Assembly (NCBI GenBank): GCA_964017155.1
Contig: OZ024865.1
Location: 17,430,587-17,494,586 of the forward strand
Direction: 5' to 3'
DNA: 64,000 bases
Source: Oasisia sp. SBJ-2009
Taxonomy: Eukaryota; Annelida; Polychaeta; Sabellida; Siboglinidae
Both the position numbers and the translations under genes were made by a program. Below the pieces are notes generated by a model. That model saw nothing but the letters and a program-made list of their open reading frames with translations. It searched no databases and had not been told where the DNA came from. The first letter of the stretch is position 1. Each line of letters starts with the position of its first letter. Below are positions 13,839 to 22,420 of the stretch, piece by piece.

Positions 13839-16800
13839 TTCGTTATTAAAACAAGTTAATGAGAAAATATCTCGTTCGAAAAATCAGGGAAGCTTTCATC
13901 AGTCACCAGATATTAAGCGAGCAGATGTTACATTTTACTGATATCAATTTATTATTCAGCATTCAGCTTTGGCCAATTAAATTAGTAAAATTTAATAATT
14001 ACTACTCAAGCCGATCTGGTTTGAAGTGTCATCAGAGGAATAATGGCTACGTCTGGTTACTCAAATGTCTGTAATGGTCAAATGTCCAGCTGATGAACTG
14101 GTTATTGAAATGTGCTCCTGGTGGGCATTAGGAAATGCCCCATTAAGTTCTTAATGACTGTATTCTCGGTAAATGCTATAAATGCTGCAGAAGCTCAGTG
14201 CTTCTAATAGTTGTACTTCCCATGTCGGTACCCATTGCTATTCTGGGGGAAGATGTATATTAACATTTACTTTCAAATATCTTAGTGTACAGTTTATGAA
14301 ATACATATTGTGATTTTGATCGGTTTTGTTATGTCTACATTGTAGAGTTTACATGTGCATACTGGAATGTGTTGATGCTTTTCTATATGTCGGTTCAGTA
14401 ATTCTATGTTAAATAGATTCCTTTATAATTGCTTAATTACATACATAGAGCATCTGAACAGGGCAATAGAAGGTGCGACAACATTATTTACATGTATAAC
14501 CATACGACATTTAATCGAGAAAAAGACGTTGTGATATTTATTGAAGAAGAAAAAACGTTTATAACATTAAACACTCTGAATGTTTAATTTAGTTATCTAA
14601 TTTATGTTGGCAAAATAGTCTAAGACTCTAACACATAACTATTCAACAGTCTATCTGTATAACACGTTTTGAAATGATGAACATTTTTACAACTAATCAA
14701 TGAATTATCGAGGGTGTTCCATATTTTTAAAGTTAGTACGTACATAGATTTGCTTGAACTTACATTTATGCCTGGATGAATATCGTGATTAATGTATTCT
14801 GAATAATATTTGTACATTCATTGGTAATATATAACGATATGCCATAATTATAGCAGTTTTTAGTTTTACAAGATCTGGTATTTTAAGAATATGTACATTG
14901 TGAAAGAGTAAGTTTGTGTGATCAAGTGTTTTGGCACCACAAATTAATCTTATAACCCTTTTCTGTAATACAACTAAACAATGAACATTTGTAGCATACG
15001 TGTTACCCCATACTTCAAGCACAATATATAATATAAGGCATGAAAAAAGAATAGTACAAAATATGCATACCATGTTTGTTAATCAAGGAACTGGCTCTAT
15101 ACATAATAGCACAACATTTTGACAGTTTAGATCTTATTGATAAAAATGTGACTTTTCCAGTTAATTTGTCATCAATTACTACACCTAAAAATTGTGTGCA
15201 ATTTACTCTATTGATTTTTTCTTTATTTATTCTAACACAAATATCTGCAGTTATTCTGCGATTACCAAAAATCATGTAAGTAGTTTTTGATATATTAAGA
15301 GACAATCTATTAACAGAAAACCATCCATGTCTGCAATTGTTCTAAGCCACCATTTATCATCCGAACAAGATGAGAACATATCTAGATCGAAATGTCAGTG
15401 AAGCTCTCCTCAGTCACCAGAAATGAAGGGAGTGGATCTTACATTTTGCTGACAACAATTTATTCTTCAGCATTCAGCTTTGGCCAATTAAATTAGCAAA
15501 TTCGAGTAATTTCTACCAACACCGACCTGGTTTGAAGTATCATCAGAGGAATAATGGCTACATCTGGTTACTCAAGTGTCTGTAATAGTCAAATGTTCAG
15601 CTGGTCTGATAAACTGGTCAATGAAATAAGCTCTTGGAGGGCATTTGGAAATGCCCCATTAAGTTCTTAATGACTGTATTCTAGGTAAATGTTATACATG
15701 CTGCTGAAGCTCAGTGTTTCTAATAGTTAAACTTTCCATGCCGGTACCCATTGTTCTTCAGGCACAATATATAAAAAATTACTTCCAAATATGTTAGTGT
15801 CAAGTATATGTAATAAATATTGTGATTTTGATGGATTGTTTTTTGTGTACATTGTATAGTTGACATGTGCATACTGAAATGTATTGCTGCTTTTCTATAT
15901 GTCGGTTACCTAATTATATGTTAAATAGATTCCTTTGAACAACTTTCTGTACATAGCTGTTTGCATTATGCATTACATGTATGTATATGTTTCTATTTAG
16001 GTGCTAGCCCTGGGTATACTACAGATAATGGTAAGTGCATGTATTGAGCTTGTTTCTGTTTCGCATGTGTTGAAATGTGCACATTTTCACATAATAACTG
16101 CATTCTATGCAAACCTAAAACCTAACTCGGTTTGATTGTTTCCCATACATTTAGAGTGTATTCACATATGTGAAGAATGCACATTTTCTAAAAGATGACA
16201 TACTTCAGGAAGAAGTACTAATGTTGTGCAGTATATTATATTTTATTTCAATATGATTTCGTTATTAAAACTAGTTAGTGAGAAAATATCTTGTTTGAAA
16301 AATCAGGGAAGCCCTCGCCAGTCACCAGAAATGAAGTGAGCGGCTTTTACATTTTGCTGACATCAATTTATTCTTCAGCATTCAGCTTTGGCCAATTAAA
16401 TGAGCAAATTCGAGTAATTTCTACCAACACCGACCTGGTTTGAAGTATCATCAGAGGAATAATGGCTACATCTGGTTACTCAAGTGTCTGTAATAGTCAA
16501 ATGTTCAGCTGGTCTGATAAACTGGTCAATGAAATAAGCTCTTGGAGGGCATTTGGAAATGCCCCATTAAGTTCTTAATGACTGTATTCTAGGTAAATGC
16601 TATACATGCTGCTGAAGCTCAGTGTTTCTAATAGTTAAACTTTCCATGCCGGTACCCATTGTTCTTCAGGCACAATATATAAAAAATTACTTCCAAATAT
16701 GTTAGTGTCAAGTATATGTAATAAATATTGTGATTTTGATGGATTGTTTTTTGTGTACATTGTATAGTTGACATGTGCATACTGAAATGTATTGCTGCTT

Positions 16801-18313
16801 TTCTATATGTCGGTTACCTAATTATATGTTAAATAGATTCCTTTGAACAACTTTCTGTACATAGCTGTTTGCATTATGCATTACATGTATGTATATGTTT
16901 CTATTTAGGTGCTAGCCCTGGGTATACTACAGATAATGGTAAGTGCATGTATTGAGCTTGTTTCTGTTTCGCATGTGTTGAAATGTGCACATTTTCACAT
17001 AATAACTGCATTCTATGCAAACCTAAAACCTAACTCGGTTTGATTGTTTCCCATACATTTAGAGTGTATTCACATATGTGAAGAATGCACATTTTCTAAA
17101 AGATGACATACTTCAGGAAGAAGTACTAATGTTGTGCAGTATATTATATTTTATTTCAATATGATTTCGTTATTAAAACTAGTTAGTGAGAAAATATCTT
17201 GTTTGAAAAATCAGGGAAGCCCTCGCCAGTCACCAGAAATGAAGTGAGCGGCTTTTACATTTTGCTGACATCAATTTATTCTTCAGCATTCAGGTTTGGA
17301 TAATTAAATTAGCAAATTCGAGTAATTACTACCCAAGACAATATGCGATAACAACAAAGAACACCATTTTATAGACAGTATTGTGCATAAAAAACAGCAT
17401 TGGCGATGGGGAAGTATTTTATGCGAGAACAATCATTTTATTCGCGAAGCCGAATCGAACGACACATATCTATCAATATTAAAACATTACAACAGCCGAA
17501 GGCGATACAAATTATCCGGACTATTTATACAATGGACATTATTGTGGATAATCGTTAGTAAGTCTGCATTGTTTGAACACAATTATAATAAGCGAAACTA
17601 TAATATGGGTACGCGACGCCTGACATTTCAATATTCAATTAAATGCCAACATAGGTTTGATGTAATTCATGACAAGGCTCGTCAGCAGAACATATTACAG
17701 ATTGAAAGGTGCATGTCAAAACATATTTTAGTAATTCAATTATGTATCACCCAGGCTAGGATTACAGTCGATCTAGAAAATATTAAAACCTAAATAACCA
17801 TATTGGGAACATTATTGTATTCATTTAATTAGTTACTGAGCAGACGAAATTATATTTAAAAATCGGTAATGATTATGTTAATGCAATGTTTGAATCATTG
17901 CAGAGCAACAAGAGTAGATTGTTCTTTTTAGCCTTTTGTGTTTTTTAGCCTTTAATACTTGAAAGATGTCTCATAAATTATTTATGCGTGTTTGCAAAAT
18001 TCTCAGAAGAAAACATAAGAATACACCGACTACTTTTAATGAGAGCCCTGTACTGATTGTAAGAAGTCTGTTTGGCTAAGTGTAGTACATACTTGAGTCA
18101 CATTGACTAAAGGAAAGTAAATGTCTTTAAATTGGTGTTGTGTGGACGTGTTGATGTCAATCATGACTGGTAATAATAGTTTTTGTTGACAACCGCAAAA
18201 GGTGGACCTAGAGTGACACCCGGCTTGGTCATAGGCATCGCTCTAGGAGCCTTTCTGGTCATCTTCTAAGTTAAGCATACGTGTCATCACCAATGACAAA
18301 CCCAATGAACGAG
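6688..18313 (+). CDS. immunoglobulin-superfamily gene, two Ig exons plus amplified stalk
   Basis: This is the span of an inferred spliced gene; individual exons are listed separately. Recognised parts are Ig domain 1, Ig domain 2, a Thr/Ser-rich stalk exon, four copies of a 30-bp stalk micro-exon, and a hydrophobic terminal exon. Exons up to the last all begin and end in phase 1 with consensus ag and gt borders, so stalk copies can be included or skipped without changing frame. The order Ig-Ig-stalk-hydrophobic segment is that of a cell-surface receptor or GPI-anchored protein; this is inference from domain type. The 5' end with the signal peptide is not seen. The gene converges with the large minus-strand gene at 27-64 kb. 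Whether it is still functional depends on the last exon, whose frame stops inside the hydrophobic segment. Confidence 0.65.
7033..8062. other. intron with tetranucleotide microsatellite
   Basis: This is the intron between the two Ig exons. Apart from the microsatellite at 7736-7905 I see no gene; small open frames such as 7423-7632 lack any recognisable feature. Confidence 0.6.
7736..7905. repeat. (ACGC)n then (TG)n then (GCGT)n, self-complementary
   Basis: About 95 bp of acgc repeats are followed by about 18 bp of tg, then about 45 bp of gcgt repeats interrupted by acgtacgt. Because acgc and gcgt are reverse complements, the two blocks can pair into a long hairpin or cruciform with the tg tract near the tip. 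Confidence 0.9.
8063..8350 (+). CDS. Ig-like domain exon 2
   Basis: Borders are tgttttcag before and gtaagt after; the exon is 288 bp and phase 1-1. The translation has the Ig signature: first core cysteine in LAVRCNG, tryptophan in NYTWENT, second cysteine in FKAVVCNT, closing with [10 protein letters not shown] further cysteine (HTVCSD) lies near the end. N-glycosylation sites include NYT, NTT and NQS. It follows Ig exon 1 in matching phase, so both belong to one transcript. Confidence 0.8.
8351..9510. other. intron, nothing recognised
   Basis: AT-rich intron between Ig exon 2 and the stalk exon. No repeats or open frames of note were recognised. Confidence 0.5.
9511..9594 (+). CDS. Thr/Ser-rich stalk exon
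   Basis: The exon lies between ttcctttcag and gtatct; it is 84 bp and phase 1-1. It encodes [20 protein letters not shown] followed by STTTPTAD, a mucin-like stretch with more than half Thr or Ser, typical of an O-glycosylated stalk. Its end (TTTPTAD then a split Gly codon) resembles the end of the downstream micro-exons (STTAD plus split Gly), so it may be their relative. Confidence 0.7.
9595..11399. other. intron with a perfect hairpin near its start
   Basis: No coding sequence is recognised. It contains the 18-bp-arm palindrome at 9628-9667. Patches rich in gtcg and cgac (9680-9735 and 11290-11370) look like fragments of related small repeats. Confidence 0.5.
9628..9667. repeat. perfect inverted repeat, 18-bp arms, 4-nt loop
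   Basis: The arm gatgttgtttcgatgtcg (9628-9645) is followed by atta and then its exact reverse complement (9650-9667). It begins 33 bp after the stalk exon donor, inside the intron. Confidence 0.9.
11440..11765 (-). mobile_element. tRNA-derived SINE
   Basis: Read on the minus strand, the head resembles a tRNA: an A-box-like stretch in gcaatggctcaggggtaaag and a B box in agagttcgaatcctg about 40 bp later, followed by an unrelated body containing aaagcgctttgaacagtc and ending in ctgcgctatat. The anticodon arm is degenerate, so this is not a working tRNA gene. The body with a gcgcttt...gcgctatat motif resembles SINEs common in molluscs and fish, from memory. It interrupts the first array unit: flanking sequence on both sides matches continuous sequence in other units. 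Confidence 0.7.
11766..12640. other. array unit sequence upstream of first micro-exon
   Basis: Non-coding part of the first array unit. It matches 14120-14424, 15600-16000 and 16510-16908 with moderate divergence, more than those last two show from each other. Confidence 0.6.
12641..12670 (+). CDS. stalk micro-exon, copy 1 ([10 protein letters not shown])
   Basis: Thirty bases lie between ttccatttag and gtaaat. In the phase 1 frame of the neighbouring exons the sequence reads [10 protein letters not shown] with a split Gly codon at each border. Length divisible by three and identical phases allow skipping or multiple inclusion. Conservation of the reading frame and splice sites across four copies is the main support; a transcript is needed to confirm use. 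Confidence 0.55.
13347..13409. repeat. (TA)n microsatellite
   Basis: A pure ta run joins the left inverted arm to the duplicated micro-exon segment. Confidence 0.95.
13420..13449 (+). CDS. stalk micro-exon, copy 2 ([10 protein letters not shown])
   Basis: Identical to copy 1, preceded by tccatttag and followed by gtaaat. It lies in the centre of the inverted repeat. Because about 130 bp around it are identical to copy 1, it is either a very recent duplicate or an assembly duplicate. Confidence 0.45.
13741..13835. repeat. (TA)n microsatellite
   Basis: A ta run, broken once by cgaacgc, precedes the right inverted arm. A shorter run lies at 13676-13697. Confidence 0.95.
14425..15362 (-). mobile_element. 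5'-truncated LINE, reverse-transcriptase 3' part
   Basis: The minus-strand frames at 15305-15015, 15073-14789 and 14817-14620 read on from each other with frameshifts. Recognisable pieces are [13 protein letters not shown], the [19 protein letters not shown] block (RT palm/thumb), [16 protein letters not shown], and [12 protein letters not shown]. This is the carboxy-terminal part of a non-LTR retrotransposon of the Jockey/CR1/Rex type; the clade is uncertain. The catalytic motifs and endonuclease are missing, as in a typical 5' truncation. It interrupts an array unit right after agattccttt. Confidence 0.75.
16001..16030 (+). CDS. stalk micro-exon, copy 3 ([10 protein letters not shown])
   Basis: Thirty bases between ttctatttag and gtaagt, a stronger donor than copies 1 and 2. 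The phase 1 reading is [10 protein letters not shown], differing from copies 1-2 at four residues while keeping SPG and TT. Confidence 0.55.
16909..16938 (+). CDS. stalk micro-exon, copy 4 ([10 protein letters not shown])
   Basis: Identical to copy 3 and exactly 908 bp downstream, with the same splice borders. It belongs to the almost identical last two array units. Confidence 0.55.
17341..18201. other. intron; one unrecognised GTG-start open frame
   Basis: Apart from an open frame at 17383-17793 (136 codons, no ATG start, no recognised motif) nothing stands out. I treat the frame as chance or as decayed mobile DNA. Confidence 0.4.
18202..18313 (+). CDS. hydrophobic membrane-anchor exon, frame stops early
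   Basis: The acceptor is gcaaaag and a strong donor candidate, gtaagg, follows at 18314. In the phase 1 frame shared by upstream exons it reads [21 protein letters not shown] and then TAA at 18267-18269. Fourteen consecutive hydrophobic or small residues resemble the start of a transmembrane helix. Two readings are possible: a protein ending in a short hydrophobic tail (GPI-signal-like), or a transmembrane exon damaged by a one-base change, because the +1 frame from 18268 stays open ([15 protein letters not shown]) to the donor and would end in phase 1. Neither can be settled from sequence alone. Confidence 0.5.
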
Positions 18314-18443
18314 GTAAGGATCTTTGTTCTATTGTCAATTATATTATGTTCATAAAGAAATACATTACATTGCATTACATACAATATCAATCAGTTTCAA
18401 AGTCCTACCTTCAGAATTATAACAGCTGCAGTCATTGTTGCAG

Positions 18444-18545
18444 ATGGCAGACCATGGATACACCATCACTCACGGCAATACCTGATGTTCAATATTCAGC
18501 AGTGACGACGTCTGAACCAGTCCAACAGGCGACACATGTTTACAC
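18444..18545 (+). CDS. possible cytoplasmic-tail exon with ITIM-like motif
   Basis: An acceptor (cattgttgcag) precedes an open frame reading TMDTPSLTAIPDVQYSAVTT, then SEPVQQATHVYT. VQYSAV (18487-18504) fits the ITIM pattern, hydrophobic-x-Tyr-x-x-hydrophobic. The frame requires phase 2 joining, which the open version of the preceding exon does not supply, and the donor (gtatca) is weak. This exon is therefore a suggestion only; a chance open frame is a fair alternative. Confidence 0.25.
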
Positions 18546-18619
18546 GTATCAATGCTTACAGCAAACCATCTTAATTTTGATTTTGTATTATTATTTGTCC
18601 TGATTTTTCATTATAAATT

Positions 18620-19080
18620 TGGATGTCCTTGTGCAATATGGCAAGATATCTCACATGCAATAGCCGTCTAGTTTACATCTACAATCGTTAACGTGCCGAT
18701 TTCCTTCCTTAAATTCTCTTCGCCCGGATGGAGCATATGGCTGAAACGAAAGTTGTCATTCTTACTTTGTTGCTTTTAGGGCGGCCTAGCTTCTCTCTTG
18801 TAACGGTTTGGATGCATGTTTGGTATGTCCTCTTGGTAGGTTTTGCGTTATTGAAATGTACGGTCAGTTACTTTTAGGATGTTTCTTATTGACTAATATT
18901 TGTAATCTCCGTAATTCTCCATGTTGTAAAATTCTTCATGTTTCTGAGCCGTAGAGCAGCACATTTTTCACGTTCGAGTTCAACATTCGGATCTTGTTTC
19001 TTGTTGAAAAAGTCTCCCATTATCTTTAAACTGGGGAATTCGTGTGTGGCCTTTCTAATACGTTTTATTATAATGATACT
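18620..19080 (-). mobile_element. degenerate LINE 3' fragment
   Basis: On the minus strand, one frame gives IKRIRKATHEFPSLK and, after a frame change, KIRMLNSNVKNVLLYGSET. These correspond to the RT-distal region of LINEs in which a KARxAF block precedes a VLLYGSETW block. Stops follow, and the rest is too decayed to place. The clade is not assigned. Confidence 0.5.
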
Positions 19081-19341
19081 CAAGACAATGTGAAGACATT
19101 TATAATAATATACACATTAGCTCTTAATTATTTGTGATTATATAGTCCTAATATTATTTCATGTCAAATGGTTATGCTATTGTAATAAGAATACATCAAT
19201 TTACATGCATGATTACTTTAGTGATTCGCCATAACAAAACTTTAAAGATATTTCTGTTATGAAAATGTGTACTATTGGTTTTGTTACATTTGTGGATCTA
19301 ATAAACACTTCTCAACGACGTTTGCCTAAATTTGCTGTAAC

Positions 19342-19489
<148 letters not shown>

Positions 19490-19687
19490 GATTAAAAGCA
19501 ATTCATTATATAAAAATATTATATAATATTAGTTTCTTATGTTATCATGCCAGAAAATCAAACACAATGATTGCCAAAGGGATGCTTTTAGAAGAGGGCG
19601 AATACTTATAATATTTCTTACTTGTTGAGCACTGATTGAGTTATATAGAGTTGATTCCTCCCTCATATCAACAATATATAATACATA

Positions 19688-19689
<2 letters not shown>

Positions 19690-19780
<91 letters not shown>
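19690..19780. repeat. (TA)n microsatellite
   Basis: A ta run with two single-base interruptions. Confidence 0.95.
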
Positions 19781-21869
19781 AGGAAGTACGACACATTTTA
19801 TAAAATCACCTTCTTTTAATATATGTATATATTTATATGTCCCTCTATAAGGAACATTTTCAAATGAAGACTATTAACATACAATCTGTTTTTATAACAC
19901 AATTGAACGAGTAATTTGCTTAAGTATTGCTGTTTGAGATGAAAGTGCATATTCATCGATATTAAGCACAGTAATTTAGAATGTTTGGGGCACAGAACAC
20001 CATTTGTTGCTATTCTGATTGTCATTGTATTGTTTTAGAACGATACCAGTTTGGCGTCAAAGAATGGATACATACGCCAATAAATGTTTAATTAGATTCC
20101 ATAACCTAATTGAAAGATTTGTTATAATGTTTGCAATAGTTTTGTCTTAAGAAGGAGTTGCAATACCAACCCTCAAAACGTGCAATTTCTGAGCAGAAGC
20201 ATATTGACATGTAAGGATGTTGGTGAATCTTGCAAGCATGAGTTTCGGTTAATTACGGTCGATGGAACTCAGGAGATAAGGTCAACGACTGCTCAACTGT
20301 CTCACACACGAAGTGGACACGAGGCTACAACAGCCGGTTGGATATTTATCGCTTTAATATCTCAAGTTGACGAGCACTGTGCTGCTACCAGCTGCTTATG
20401 GCAATATCATTCTGCATGTATTGCTCAATTAGCCACCTCGAGTAAGGGAGTACTAGTACCAAAGTTTAACACAATGGAAAAGAGTATGAAAAATATCATG
20501 CAAATGTCAAGAGTAAGTGTGCATAATAAAAAAATGTAAAGAAGCTTTTACTTTATTCAACGCGTTGCATTGCTAGGTTTATGACGATAAGAACGTCACT
20601 TAGTATCTCATTTAGTCATTGGTGCGCTATACATACCTTTTCTGTTTTGTGTTAAAACTGGCCTTTATGTAAAATTAGGTTTTCCACCATCATAGGATGA
20701 TATCTAGCGGTTCGTTTCGGGTTTTAAAATAACCTCCACGAAAATCCATTGTTCGTGTTTCTCAGCTCTTCGAAGCGATTTAGAATCACGGCACTGATGT
20801 CAAACACTAATTTACAAGGTCAGTGAATCTGTTTTCCACATTCTCCATATCCTTAGATGAAGGCCGATTTTATTTATGAAGTAAAGTTGAAATATCAGTA
20901 TTAATAATTTATAATTACGAAGTGAAGCCCTTCCAAAAAATGCAAAAGCTTAGTAACTAAACTATACATAATCAGGATAACTATGTGGATACTCTAGTCT
21001 ATGTCATATGCCAAAGACATATTGAGATGTAGTGTGTACATTGATCAGAATGGCAACACATGCGCACCACACACTATATTTAGAAATCGCGAACGACGAA
21101 TGATCGGGTGAGGTGACACCATAAGAATTAAAGCAGTAACATGTCTGGTTCTACAGTGTAGCATCATTCAGAAAACGTATCGCCGAACATCACTTCGTGT
21201 TGCACGGTAAGGCACTTGTTTAATTTGTCGACAGCGGTGACATTCACATTTGCTTTGAGGTTTTCAATTAGAGGATACAGCACATAAAAGCCAGTTCGAA
21301 CCGATGACATTTACCCTTAGCGAGGAGCAGTTCTATTAATAATGTTAAAATATGCCGTACTTCTTAAATTAAATTAAAATGTAACCCATTCGTTTGGAAT
21401 AGTGTTACGTTGGCAAAGTATTTCTTTCAAACGGCCCTGACACACAACTGCCACGAAGTGACGTCATAATCAGCGTTGGGTAACGACAGGTCTTGTGCAG
21501 TGCTGAAGCGCCCGACCTCGATTTGCCATCATTCAGCTTAGTTTTGTCAGCCGCTGGACAAAATAAATTAGACACAAACCCTAGCCACGTGAAGGAAGAA
21601 GAAGAACACACAGAGTGAAACCTACGACGAAGAACGTTTACAAGAATGTGCACGAACAGTTAGATAATTAAGTTCAGCTTAGCAATATTGTCTTTATTTA
21701 TACAATTATCATTGTAGTTTAGCATCCGGATATCATTTGCCCATGGTTCGGAATGCATTAGTTTAATTAAATATCGACGGTCTATAACTTAGACGTATTT
21801 AATCATAATTAATTAACCCGGCCATTGAGCTATGCTAATTATTATAGTGTGACTATATAACTTATTGAT
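19781..21869. other. intergenic, no recognised gene
   Basis: The longest open frame (20180-20539, plus, 119 codons) has no recognised domain, and its composition gives no support. An 82-codon minus frame at 21405-21653 is likewise unrecognised. Confidence 0.45.
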
Positions 21870-22420
21870 TAATGGCCCTTTCCCACCTCTACCACTGGAT
21901 GTGGGCAACTCACCGGGAAGCTTCCAGCCAGGCTGCCATTAGGACGCGAAGGACCACCATTCATACATAATCATGCGCTAAGAGGACACCTGGTACATTA
22001 TACCCTCGCTAAGTGGGTGAGGAGGTGGCTATTCTCGTTTAACCGACTGTCGGTCGGCTGCGTAACTACGCCGAAAAGACAGTTGAGGGGCTGAAAAGTG
22101 CTGCCACCAAACGGAGTCTGAGGTTAGGAGGTGGCTCGATGTGCTACCTCTACCGCCAGATGGCATCAAGGGTAACTGGTCGCGTCGGCAGCGTTACTAC
22201 GTCGGCGATGAAATCTCTAGACGCGTTGTCGAAATCCTTGGACGCGTCGGCGAAATATTTTGGACGCGTCGGCGACATATTTCAGACTCGTCGGCGGCGT
22301 TTTGGTCGCCTCGGCGGGACAAGATTGGTCGCCTTGGAAACAAATATACATTTGTCGCCTCGAAAGTTAGTTTTTTCGGCGAAATATTTTTTCAGGATGA
22401 TGTATATTTCACTGACAGTT
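21870..22420. other. GC-richer segment with degenerate 21-22-bp repeats
   Basis: Base composition is clearly richer in G and C than the flanks. From about 22190 to 22340 a short unit recurs, for example ggacgcgtcggcgaaatatt at 22240-22262 and again at about 22262-22283, then more diverged copies in ggtcgcctcggcg and ggtcgccttgg. Open frames overlap it in several phases but resemble no known protein. It may be the end of an unidentified repeat element. Confidence 0.5.

Larger units (their letters stand above)
12777..14402. repeat. large inverted repeat, 570-bp arms
   Basis: 12777-13346 is the reverse complement of 13833-14402, with no net length difference and no mismatch seen in the parts compared: both arms encode the same 71-codon open frame in mirror orientation. 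The 486-bp centre holds TA microsatellites on both sides, a direct duplicate of 12637-12770 including a micro-exon, and two copies of a short piece containing caaccgggttttgagcccag. Confidence 0.85.
11400..17340 (+). repeat. tandem array of about 0.9-kb units carrying stalk micro-exons
   Basis: Shared landmarks in the units are catacttcaggaa, caaccggg.tttgagcccagta, ccaattaaattagcaaatt, aaatgccccattaagttctt, tcggtacccattg, and the micro-exon preceded by tttag. The first unit (about 11400-12770) is split by a SINE; the second is rearranged and includes an inverted copy; the third (13833-14424) is cut by a LINE before its micro-exon; the last two (about 15470-16377 and 16378-17285) are almost identical with a 908-bp period. 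A final fragment ends near 17340. Confidence 0.75.

Noticed and set aside
13238..13941. mirror-image 71-codon open frames as a duplicated gene
   Set aside because: They lie in the arms of the inverted repeat, in non-coding array sequence that is not open in the other units.
17383..17793. 136-codon plus-strand open frame
   Set aside because: It lacks an ATG start, has no recognised domain and no splice context; kept only as a note.
20180..20539. 119-codon plus-strand open frame
   Set aside because: No recognised motif, no hydrophobic or cysteine pattern and no supporting neighbours.
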